Shown: piece by piece, positions 53,679 to 61,086 of the stretch | How the letters are laid out: every line of letters begins with the position of its first letter | Numbering within the stretch: the stretch's first letter is position 1 | DNA from: Bacteroidota bacterium | GTDB taxonomy: Bacteria > Bacteroidota > Bacteroidia > Chitinophagales > Chitinophagaceae | Reading direction: 5' to 3' | Assembly: GCA_023423405.1 (NCBI GenBank) | Contig: JAFAFR010000098.1 | Span: 127,638 to 191,637 of the forward strand | Length of the DNA stretch: 64,000 nt | Position numbers and translations under genes: made by a program | Notes under the pieces: generated by a model | The model's input: only the letters and a program-made list of their open reading frames with translations | The model's database searches: none | Told to the model about the DNA's origin: nothing

Positions 53679-54917
53679 ATGATGGCGAAACAAAACAGGC
53701 TCACTGTATATATTCTGGTTGCGATGGTATTGGGCGTTGTGGTGGGTTACCTGGTTCATGTGAATGCCGGTCCGGCGTGGACCGACGGTTTCGCTTCCAA
53801 CATCAGGCTGCTTACCAAGCTCTTCCTCAACCTGGTACAAATGATCATTGCACCACTGGTGTTTTCAACCCTGGTGGTAGGCATTGCCAAACTGGGTGAC
53901 CTGAAAACGGTAGGAAGGGTAGGAGGCAAGGCCCTGCTCTGGTTCATAACAGCCTCCCTCGCCAGCCTGCTGATCGGGATGGTGCTGGTGAATTTTTTCA
54001 AACCGGGAGCGGCCATCCAGTTGGGAAACGTGGATACCAGCGGGGCCGCCGACCTGATCGGTAAAACCAAAGCTTTCTCCCTCGAAAATTTCGTGGACCA
54101 CGTTTTTCCCAAAAGCATGATCGATGCCATGGCGCGCAACGAAGTGTTGCAACTGGTGGTGTTCAGCATATTCTTCGGTGTGGCCGCCACCGCCGTGGGT
54201 GATATGGCCAAACCCGTGATCAAAGCCCTGGACGCCGTGGCCCATATCATTTTAAAAATGGTGAACTATGTAATGGCTTTTGCGCCCCTGGGCGTATTTG
54301 GCGCCATTGCTGCCGTAATAGCGCTGAAGGGCCTGGAGGTCTTTAAATTCTACGGGCTTTACCTCCTGTATTTCCTGGTGGGCATCGCCGTATTGTGGAC
54401 GCTGCTGCTGCTGGTGGGCTTCCTGATCCTGAAAGGACGCGTGCCCGAATTGTTGCGGCGTATTGCACAACCGCTGCTCATCGCTTTCAGCACCACCTCG
54501 AGCGAAGCCGTGTTTCCCAAACTAACGGAGGAGCTTGAACGCTTTGGCTGCCGCGACAAGATCGTATCTTTTATATTGCCGCTGGGGTACAGCTTTAACC
54601 TCGACGGCTCCATGATGTACATGACCTTTGCCAGCCTGGCCATTGCGCAGGCCTATGGCATCCACCTCAGCCTGGGCACCCAACTTACCATGCTGCTGGT
54701 GCTGATGCTGACCAGCAAGGGAATTGCCGGCGTGCCCCGGGCCTCACTGGTAGTGGTAACTGCTACCTGCGCCATGTTCAACATACCGCCGGAAGGCGTT
54801 GCACTGATATTGCCAATCGACCATTTTTGCGATATGTTCCGCAGCATGACCAATGTTCTGGGAAATGCACTGGCCACCACCGTGGTCAGCAAATGGGAAG
54901 GAGAACTGGAAGGATAA
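53679..54917 (+). CDS. Dicarboxylate/amino acid:cation symporter (SDF family)
   Basis: A 412-residue GltP/DctA-type symporter. Typical motifs are LFLNLVQMIIAPLVFSTLV, the serine-rich hairpin STTSSEAVFPKL, GYSFNLDGSMMYM (variant of NMDGT), SKGIAGVPRASLVVV and PIDHFCDMFRSMTNVLGNAL. It takes up glutamate, aspartate or C4-dicarboxylates with Na+ or H+. The DedA gene follows 9 nt later, so they may be co-transcribed. Confidence 0.93.
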   Translation: MMAKQNRLTVYILVAMVLGVVVGYLVHVNAGPAWTDGFASNIRLLTKLFLNLVQMIIAPLVFSTLVVGIAKLGDLKTVGRVGGKALLWFITASLASLLIGMVLVNFFKPGAAIQLGNVDTSGAADLIGKTKAFSLENFVDHVFPKSMIDAMARNEVLQLVVFSIFFGVAATAVGDMAKPVIKALDAVAHIILKMVNYVMAFAPLGVFGAIAAVIALKGLEVFKFYGLYLLYFLVGIAVLWTLLLLVGFLILKGRVPELLRRIAQPLLIAFSTTSSEAVFPKLTEELERFGCRDKIVSFILPLGYSFNLDGSMMYMTFASLAIAQAYGIHLSLGTQLTMLLVLMLTSKGIAGVPRASLVVVTATCAMFNIPPEGVALILPIDHFCDMFRSMTNVLGNALATTVVSKWEGELEG

Positions 54918-54926
54918 ATAAGAAGA

Positions 54927-55901
54927 ATGAAAAGAATTACCGGACTGTTATTATTGCTGGGATTGTTTTGTGGAACGGAGATCCGTTCAGAATCAGGCTT
55001 GCCGCTGGTGGTATTGAACCAATACGAAAGCGCTCCCGAAACCGTTGAGCTCATCACATCGAAAGGAACCAGTGTTTATACGCCCGCCAGGGAGGGCCTG
55101 GTGCAGGTAGCCATTGACGATAGTACCGAACTGGTGCAGGTCACCGCTCCCCACCACGACACCCTGCAGTTCCGTTACAGCGAACTGCCGGCAGGGAAAA
55201 AGCTGGTGCTGCAAAAATATTTCACCTGGAAAGACCTGCTCAATCCCATGTTCTACATCAGCTATGGCGGCCTCTGGCTGCTGCTGCTGATCGTGTTTGC
55301 GGAAACCGGGCTCTTTGCCGGGTTTTTCCTGCCCGGCGACAGCCTGCTCTTTGTGGCCGGCATTTACAGCTCCAACCTGGCCCGGGAATTTTTGAAGCCT
55401 TTTGGCCTGCAGGCCCTTGATCATGAATGGGTGGACTTGTTGTTGCTGACCGGCCTGGTTTCGCTGGCCGGGATACTGGGAAACACCATCGGTTTCTGGT
55501 TCGGCAAGAAAATAGGCCCCACCATGTTCCGCTGGAAAGACAATTTCTTTTTTAAGAGAAGATACCTGAAGGAGGCCCACGATTTTTACGAAAGGCACGG
55601 CGGCGGCGCCATCGTATTCGCCCGCTTCCTGCCCATCGTGCGCACTTTTGCGCCCATCATTGCAGGCATCGTGGACATGGACCGGAAAAAATTCGCGTTC
55701 TACAATATAGTGGGTTGTATCGCCTGGGTCACCAGTATGATCTTTTCCGGACATTTTCTCCAGAAATGGGTGAAATCGCAGTTCGGCTTTGATCTCCGCG
55801 ACCACCTCGAAGCCATCGTGATCGTGATGGTACTGGTGACCACGGCTCCCGTGCTCTGGAAATTGTTCACCGGACGCGATGCTCCAAAAGACCAAACATG
55901 A
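54927..55901 (+). CDS. DedA-family (VTT domain) membrane protein with periplasmic N-terminal domain
   Basis: A 324-residue protein. The C-terminal 220 residues are a DedA/VTT domain: GLFAGFFLPGDSLLFVAG, GNTIGFWFGKKIGPTMFRW, IVFARFLPIVRTFAPIIAGI. DedA proteins move or flip undecaprenyl phosphate and phospholipids in the inner membrane. Unlike most DedA proteins it has about 95 residues before this domain, with a signal-like helix and a small beta-rich domain. Its stop overlaps the next gene by 4 nt (ATGA). Confidence 0.9.
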   Translation: MKRITGLLLLLGLFCGTEIRSESGLPLVVLNQYESAPETVELITSKGTSVYTPAREGLVQVAIDDSTELVQVTAPHHDTLQFRYSELPAGKKLVLQKYFTWKDLLNPMFYISYGGLWLLLLIVFAETGLFAGFFLPGDSLLFVAGIYSSNLAREFLKPFGLQALDHEWVDLLLLTGLVSLAGILGNTIGFWFGKKIGPTMFRWKDNFFFKRRYLKEAHDFYERHGGGAIVFARFLPIVRTFAPIIAGIVDMDRKKFAFYNIVGCIAWVTSMIFSGHFLQKWVKSQFGFDLRDHLEAIVIVMVLVTTAPVLWKLFTGRDAPKDQT

Positions 55902-57130
55902 ACCCATTGCCTGCCAACCGGCCTGTTACTGTATTCAATATCGCCGTACTGGTTGCTGCCCTCGGTTATTTTGTAGACATCTACGACCTGCTGATGTTCA
56001 GCATCATCCGGATCGACAGCCTCACCGACCTGGGGCTTAGTCCCGAAGCGATCAAGAACGACGGCCTTTTCATCATCAACATGCAAATGCTGGGTCTCCT
56101 GATAGGCGGCATCCTATGGGGTGTGCTGGCCGATAAAAAAGGACGCCTGAGTGTGCTCTTCGCTTCCATCATTCTCTATTCCCTCGGAAATATCGCCAAC
56201 GGGTTCGTGCATAACGTAAACCAATATGCGCTGGTGCGTTTTCTTTCCGGAATAGGACTGGCGGGTGAGCTGGGCGCGGGCATTACCCTGGTGAGCGAAC
56301 TGCTTCCCAAAGACAAACGCGGCATAGGCACCTCGCTGGTGGCGGGCATAGGGCTGAGCGGCGCCGTGGTGGCATTTTTTGTGAAAGAAAGCTTTCACTG
56401 GCGCACCTGTTATTTCATTGGCGGCGGCCTCGGGTTCCTGCTTCTTTTCCTGCGCATCAAAGTGGCGGAATCGGGCATGTTCCGGCAGGTGAAGGACAGC
56501 TCCGTAAGCAAGGGGAATTTTTTCATGTTCTTCAACAACGCAAAGCGTTTCCGGAAATACCTGCTTTCCATCCTGATTGGACTGCCCACCTGGTTCGTAA
56601 TCGGTATCCTGGTAAGTTTCAGCAGGGAATTTGCAGAAAAGATGAACGTGGTGGGAACCGTGGATCCCGGCATGGCGGTGATGTATGCCTATGCGGCCAT
56701 ATCCATTGGCGATATTGCCGTGGGTTTTGTGAGCCAGGCCTTCCGCAGCCGGAAAAAAGCGCTCTTCCTCTTTTATGGCATTACCATTCTTGCCATGGCC
56801 TGGTTTTTTAACCTGGAAGGCGCCAGCGCGCAGCAACTCTACTGGGCCTGCGCCCTGCTGGGTTTTGGCACCGGCTTCTGGGCCATCTTTGTAACCATGG
56901 CCGCCGAACAGTTCGGCACCAACCTCCGCGCCACCGCGGCCACCACCGTGCCCAATATGGTACGCGGCTCGCTGAACCTGGTGACCCTGCTGTTCACCGG
57001 CCTGCAGGTGAAATATGGTTTTGTGCAGAGCGGTATCATTACGGCCATCGTGATCATGGTCATTACCCTGGTGGCCGCCTGGTTCACGGAAGAAACATTC
57101 GGCAAGGACCTGAACTACGTGGAATCATGA
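55898..57130 (+). CDS. Major facilitator superfamily transporter
   Basis: A 410-residue, 12-helix carrier with the inter-helix motif GVLADKKGRLSVLFASI, a helix-4 segment RFLSGIGLAGELGAGITLVS, and a second-half GDIAVGFVSQAFRSRKKALF. The sequence resembles the sugar/aromatic-acid branch, but the substrate is unknown. It overlaps the DedA gene before it and the glycosyltransferase after it by 4 nt each, so all three are translationally coupled. Confidence 0.9.
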   Translation: MNPLPANRPVTVFNIAVLVAALGYFVDIYDLLMFSIIRIDSLTDLGLSPEAIKNDGLFIINMQMLGLLIGGILWGVLADKKGRLSVLFASIILYSLGNIANGFVHNVNQYALVRFLSGIGLAGELGAGITLVSELLPKDKRGIGTSLVAGIGLSGAVVAFFVKESFHWRTCYFIGGGLGFLLLFLRIKVAESGMFRQVKDSSVSKGNFFMFFNNAKRFRKYLLSILIGLPTWFVIGILVSFSREFAEKMNVVGTVDPGMAVMYAYAAISIGDIAVGFVSQAFRSRKKALFLFYGITILAMAWFFNLEGASAQQLYWACALLGFGTGFWAIFVTMAAEQFGTNLRATAATTVPNMVRGSLNLVTLLFTGLQVKYGFVQSGIITAIVIMVITLVAAWFTEETFGKDLNYVES

Positions 57131-58134
57131 AAAAAGTGCTGGTCATACGCTTTTCCTCCATCGGCGACATCGTACTAACGACCCCGGTCATACGCTGTAT
57201 CAAACAGCAGGTGGAAGAAGTGGAACTGCATTTTCTTACCAAGAAACAATTTGCTCCGGTACTGGCCGCGAACCCGTATATCGATAGGCTTCATTTGCTC
57301 GGCCAGGACCTCGATGAATGCATTGGCAGGCTGAAGGCGGAGCAGTTCGATTACGTGGTGGACCTGCACCACAACCTGCGCACCCTGCGCGTGAAACGGG
57401 CGCTCAAAGTGAAAAGCCGCAGCTTCGGCAAACTGAACCTGCAGAAATGGCTTTTAACGGCTTTTAAGATCAACCTGCTTCCGGAAAAACACATTGTGGA
57501 CCGTTATCTCGAAGCGGCGCGCGACCTGGGCGTGGTGAATGACGGGGGCGGGCTCGACTATTTTGTGCCGGCGCAGGAGCAGGTGCAGCAGTCCGATATT
57601 CCCGCTGCGCACCACCTCGGCTATATTGCCCTGGTGATCGGGGCGGCCCATGCCACCAAGCGCCTCCCGCTGGAAAAACTGAAGGAGTTGGTGCAGCTAC
57701 TGGAGCACCCGCTGATCCTCATCGGCGGCCCGGAAGACAAGGCCGTGGGTGAAGTACTGGCGGCAGGAGATCCTGTCAAGATCTACAATGCCTGCGGTAA
57801 GTTCAGCCTGAACGAATCCGCCGACCTGGTGCGGCAGGCCAAACTGGTGATCAGCCACGATACCGGCTTCATGCACATTGCAGCGGCTTTCCGCCGTCCT
57901 GTGATCTCGATCTGGGGAAATACCGTGCCGGCCTTTGGGATGTATCCCTATTACGGGAAACGCCGGTACAACCAGGTGCAGCCTTTCGAGATAGTAGAAG
58001 TAAAAGGCCTGCGGTGCAGGCCTTGTTCCAAGATAGGCTATGACGCCTGTCCAAAAAAACATTTCAAATGCATGCGGGACATCTCCCTGCCGCAGGTAAG
58101 GACGCTGGTGCAGCAATGGCTGCGCACCAGTTGA
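57127..58134 (+). CDS. Glycosyltransferase family 9 (heptosyltransferase-like)
   Basis: A 335-residue GT9 enzyme: MKKVLVIRFSSIGDIVLTTP at the N-terminus, DYVVDLHHNLRTLRVKRAL, GAAHATKRLPLEKLKELVQL, and the sugar-nucleotide segment ISHDTGFMHIAAAFRRPVIS followed by WGNTVPAFGMYPY. Family members add heptose or another sugar to the LPS inner core from the cytoplasmic side. The coupled DedA and MFS genes suggest envelope assembly, by position. Confidence 0.92.
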   Translation: MKKVLVIRFSSIGDIVLTTPVIRCIKQQVEEVELHFLTKKQFAPVLAANPYIDRLHLLGQDLDECIGRLKAEQFDYVVDLHHNLRTLRVKRALKVKSRSFGKLNLQKWLLTAFKINLLPEKHIVDRYLEAARDLGVVNDGGGLDYFVPAQEQVQQSDIPAAHHLGYIALVIGAAHATKRLPLEKLKELVQLLEHPLILIGGPEDKAVGEVLAAGDPVKIYNACGKFSLNESADLVRQAKLVISHDTGFMHIAAAFRRPVISIWGNTVPAFGMYPYYGKRRYNQVQPFEIVEVKGLRCRPCSKIGYDACPKKHFKCMRDISLPQVRTLVQQWLRTS

Positions 58135-58707
58135 TCATTTGGCATAATTGCCGGTCCACTCACCCGCTGCATCGAACTGGTTGAATCCAACCATACTGTC
58201 TTCACAAAAAAACGACCGGGTCCACTCGTCCTGCAGGTTAAAATAATTAAAGGTGTTGGAAGAAGTTTTCACCATATATCCTTTCCACGTGCCCTTCTCG
58301 TCAAAATCGAGTATCACGAACTGGTTGGCCACCACCAGGTAACCCGAAAGCTGGTTGTCTTTATTGAACATATAATAGCCCCTCCAGTTGTCGTTGCTCA
58401 GCGGGTGCAGACTGAAGGTGAACATGGGATTGATGCTGTGATTGGAAAGGGGACTGAAATCTTTGTTGAATTTGGGATTGATCAGCTTGTTCTTTTCGGG
58501 ATTCACCGCCTCGTTCATGGAAGGGTTGATGTTCCAGTTGTTCTTCGGGTTGATCTTAAAATTCTTTTCCGGGTTGATGCGGGGATTGGCGCTGGGGTTG
58601 ATGGCCAGGTTCTTCAGCGGGTCGCGCTGCATGGGAAGTTCAATGTCCTGTGCAAAAATTTGGGTAGCCAACAGCGACAATGCTACGGTAAGCAGGGGCT
58701 TGATCAT
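58135..58707 (-). CDS. Secreted protein with tandem NPxxN octapeptide repeats
   Basis: A 190-residue secreted protein (signal MIKPLLTVALSLLATQIFAQ). Residues 36-106 are about nine imperfect 8-residue units of form (I/V/F)NPxxNxx: INPSANPR, INPEKNFK, INPKNNWN, INPSMNEA, VNPEKNKL, INPKFNKD. The last 85 residues form short strands with Trp/Tyr/Phe pairs (NWRGYYMFNKD, GYLVVANQFVILDFDEKGTW). The repeat resembles a solenoid or calcium- or peptidoglycan-binding array. No family is recognised, and it converges with the GT9 gene with no gap. Confidence 0.75.
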   Translation of the reverse strand: MIKPLLTVALSLLATQIFAQDIELPMQRDPLKNLAINPSANPRINPEKNFKINPKNNWNINPSMNEAVNPEKNKLINPKFNKDFSPLSNHSINPMFTFSLHPLSNDNWRGYYMFNKDNQLSGYLVVANQFVILDFDEKGTWKGYMVKTSSNTFNYFNLQDEWTRSFFCEDSMVGFNQFDAAGEWTGNYAK

Positions 58708-58908
58708 GCGTTCTTGTTTGAATAGGTTTCAGAATAAGTGGCCTTCAGGCATTGGTGGGCATGGAACCCCGGCGAAGCTTTAAATAGGCGTTGGAGAGTG
58801 TAAGCGTCACAAATCTAGGGGACAAAAAACGGATTCAAAAGATTTTACGCTGTTTTTTTGACGAATGGTTCAAAAATACCGCTAAATCACCCGGGAACCG
58901 GAAGGCTG

Positions 58909-58958
58909 TAAAAAAAAGCCGCCTGCCTCTTCCTGTTGCGGCAGGCTCTGGCAGGCGG
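58909..58958 (-). terminator. Terminator after malate dehydrogenase
   Basis: Reverse strand CCGCCTGCC pairs with GGCAGGCGG and is followed by CTTTTTTTT, 18 nt beyond the mdh stop. The loop holds further copies of CCTGCC, so alternative stems are possible. Confidence 0.7.
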
Positions 58959-58976
58959 TTTCTATAACAGGGGCGG

Positions 58977-59906
58977 TCAAAGCGTCTTCAGCACTTCGTT
59001 CATGCTGCGTACCGCGGCCGCACTTTTATTAAAGAGGGCTGTTTCTTCTTCGGTCAGTTCGAAATCGATGATCTTTTCCCAACCACCGCGTCCCAGGGTA
59101 ACTGGCACACCCAGGCAGATGTCTTTCTGCCCGTATTCGCCTTCCAGGGAAACGCAGCAGGAAAACAGTTTCTTTTCATCGCGCAGGATGCTTTCCACCA
59201 TGGCGGCTCCGGCTGCCCCGGGCGCGTACCAGGCCGAGGTTCCGATCAGTTTGGTAAGGGTGGCGCCGCCCACCATGGTGTCGGCCACTACCTGTTCCTG
59301 CTCGTTTTTGCTGAGGTGCCGGTTCACCGGCGTGGAGTTCCAGGTGGCGTGGCGGATGAGGGGGATCATGGTGGTATCGCCGTGTCCGCCGATCACCACG
59401 GCGTTGAGGTCGGCCGGGGAACACTGGAGGCGCTGGCTGAGCTGGTAGCGGAAGCGGGCGCTGTCGAGCGCGCCGCCCATGCCGATGACGCGCTGGCGCG
59501 GCAGCTTGCTGGCCTGCAGGGCCAGTTGGGTCATGGTATCCATGGGGTTGCTGATGATCAGCAAAATGGCTTCGGGAGAATGTTTAAGCACGTTGTCGCA
59601 AACCGTGCGCACAATGCCGGCATTGGTGCCGATCAGTTCTTCGCGGGTCATGCCGGGTTTGCGGGGAATGCCGGAAGTGATCACCACCACGTCGCTGCCG
59701 GCGGTTTTCGCATAGTCGTTGGTGGAGCCGGTGATGCGGGTATCGAATCCAAGCAAAGCCGCCGTTTGCATCATGTCCTGGGCCTTGCCTTCTGCAAGTC
59801 CTTCCTTGATGTCGAGCAGCACGAGTTCCTGGCAAAGTTCTTTCCTGGCTATATTGTCGGCACAGGTGGCTCCAACAGCCCCGGCACCAACCACAGTTAC
59901 TTTCAT
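58977..59906 (-). CDS. mdh: Malate dehydrogenase (LDH-like type)
   Basis: A 309-residue NAD-dependent dehydrogenase: MKVTVVGAGAVGATCADNIA, VVVITSGIPRKPGMTREELI, IISNPMDTMTQLAL, RVIGMGGALDSARFRY and the catalytic His in NAVVIGGHGDTTMIPLI. The Arg in PRKPGMTR fits malate rather than lactate as substrate. It is the citric-acid-cycle enzyme. The start is ATG 59906; a TATCTTTAA box at 59936-59944 on the reverse strand may be its promoter. Confidence 0.93.
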   Translation of the reverse strand: MKVTVVGAGAVGATCADNIARKELCQELVLLDIKEGLAEGKAQDMMQTAALLGFDTRITGSTNDYAKTAGSDVVVITSGIPRKPGMTREELIGTNAGIVRTVCDNVLKHSPEAILLIISNPMDTMTQLALQASKLPRQRVIGMGGALDSARFRYQLSQRLQCSPADLNAVVIGGHGDTTMIPLIRHATWNSTPVNRHLSKNEQEQVVADTMVGGATLTKLIGTSAWYAPGAAGAAMVESILRDEKKLFSCCVSLEGEYGQKDICLGVPVTLGRGGWEKIIDFELTEEETALFNKSAAAVRSMNEVLKTL

Positions 59907-59955
59907 GATAAAATGTTTAAATGGCAATTAATCGGTTAAAGATAGGGGATATGAC

Positions 59956-60495
59956 TTATGGTTTGAATCCTTTCACAACTTTATCGATGGGCGTGGTGCC
60001 CTCAAAACTGGTGAGCAGTTTTCCTTTTTTATCGTAGAGCGCCAGGTAGGGCAGGTTGCCGATGCGGAAATAAGGAGGGAAGAAAAATTTCTCATCGCGC
60101 CCGATGTAGAGGTTTTTCCAGCCGGCCATTTCGTATTTCTTAAAAAAGGCCTGCAATTCTTCCATGGGCTGGTAGGTGGCCAGCACCAGGTTGTATTTCT
60201 CGAAAGCGCTGCGTTTTTCTTTCAGCCAGTCCATCTGCTGGATGCAGTGGTGGCAATCGGGACTAAAAAAAATGATCAGGGTACCGGCGCGGGCCGCCAG
60301 GTTATCGCGGGTTATCTTTTGTCCGTCGAGTCCCAGCAGTTCAAAAGGCGGTATGGTGGGGTACCGTTTGAAAGGCGGCGGCAGGGTATCGGCGTTCTGC
60401 GCCCATGCCGGCTGCAGGGCCAGCATACCGGCCAGGAAAAAGAGCGTAACAAGTACCCGGTGTTTAAGGTGGCAGGAAAAAAGAATGGTTTTCAT
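59956..60495 (-). CDS. Thioredoxin-like redox protein
   Basis: A 179-residue exported thioredoxin-fold protein of the TlpA/AhpC-TSA group. After a signal segment (VLVTLFFLAGMLALQPAWAQ), the core has FELLGLDGQKITRDNLAARA, the redox pair FFSPDCHHCIQQMDW (CxxC) and the cis-Pro region RIGNLPYLALYDKKGKLL. It probably reduces disulfides in the periplasm or supports cytochrome maturation; the partner is unknown. Confidence 0.85.
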   Translation of the reverse strand: MKTILFSCHLKHRVLVTLFFLAGMLALQPAWAQNADTLPPPFKRYPTIPPFELLGLDGQKITRDNLAARAGTLIIFFSPDCHHCIQQMDWLKEKRSAFEKYNLVLATYQPMEELQAFFKKYEMAGWKNLYIGRDEKFFFPPYFRIGNLPYLALYDKKGKLLTSFEGTTPIDKVVKGFKP

Positions 60496-60663
60496 GGGTT
60501 AAAAATAAGTCGTGCACCGGCGAAACCGTGAAAAAATATTCAATACTGCGCCGGCTGTCGTTCTCCCTGGTTCCTTAATCCCTGCCCGAATTGCCGTGGT
60601 ACCAAATGAGGAACCAGAGTAGGCATTGAGTACCCAAAGAGTAGGAAGTGGGGGAAAGAAAAA

Positions 60664-60672
60664 TAATTTTGG
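60664..60672 (+). promoter_or_regulatory. Candidate -7 box of the BlaI-like gene
   Basis: TAATTTTGG, one base from consensus, ending 4 nt before the operator dyads. Confidence 0.5.
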
Positions 60673-60676
60673 CTGT

Positions 60677-60712
60677 CTACGAAATATTCGTAGATTTACG
60701 AAAACTTCGTAG
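60677..60712 (+). promoter_or_regulatory. Twin-dyad operator before the BlaI-like gene
   Basis: Two dyads lie side by side. The first is CTACGAA-ATA-TTCGTAG (60677-60693) and the second is TTACGAA-AAC-TTCGTAG (60696-60712). Both have 7-bp arms with a 3-nt spacer and centres 19 bp apart. They start just after the -7 box and end 2 nt before the start codon, as expected for an autorepressed BlaI/MecI operator. Confidence 0.75.
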
Positions 60713-60714
60713 AT

Positions 60715-61086
60715 ATGGAGAAGCTGAGCATTCCGGAAGAGCAGGCCATGCAGGCGCTCTGGGAAATCGGGGAGGGGAACGTGAAATCCATCCTGGAGCA
60801 GTTGCCCGAACCCCAGCCGCCCTACACCACCCTGGCGTCTACCGTCAAAAACCTGGAAAAAAAGGGCTACCTGCAAAGCCGCCTCGTAGGGAATATGTAT
60901 CTCTACCGGCCATCCCTGACCGAAGCGGATTATAAACGCCGTTTCATGGGACAGTTCATCAAAACCTATTTCGACAATTCCTATAAGGAGTTGGTCAATT
61001 TTTTTGTCCAGGAAAAACAACTGGGAGAAGATGAGTTGCAGGAGATCATTCAACTGATCGAAAAAAGAAAAACCGGCAAGCCATGA
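60715..61086 (+). CDS. BlaI/MecI-family winged-helix repressor
   Basis: A 123-residue repressor: MEKLSIPEEQAMQALWEIGE, then LPEPQPPYTTLASTVKNLEK for the recognition helix, and YLQSRLVGNMYLYRPSL for the wing. The C-terminal helix is for dimerisation (FFVQEKQLGEDELQEIIQLI). It is followed by an M56 peptidase gene overlapping by 4 nt, the typical BlaI-BlaR1 arrangement. It probably represses its own operon via the twin dyad upstream. The signal is unlikely to be a beta-lactam, as no lactamase or penicillin-binding domain is present. Confidence 0.92.
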   Translation: MEKLSIPEEQAMQALWEIGEGNVKSILEQLPEPQPPYTTLASTVKNLEKKGYLQSRLVGNMYLYRPSLTEADYKRRFMGQFIKTYFDNSYKELVNFFVQEKQLGEDELQEIIQLIEKRKTGKP

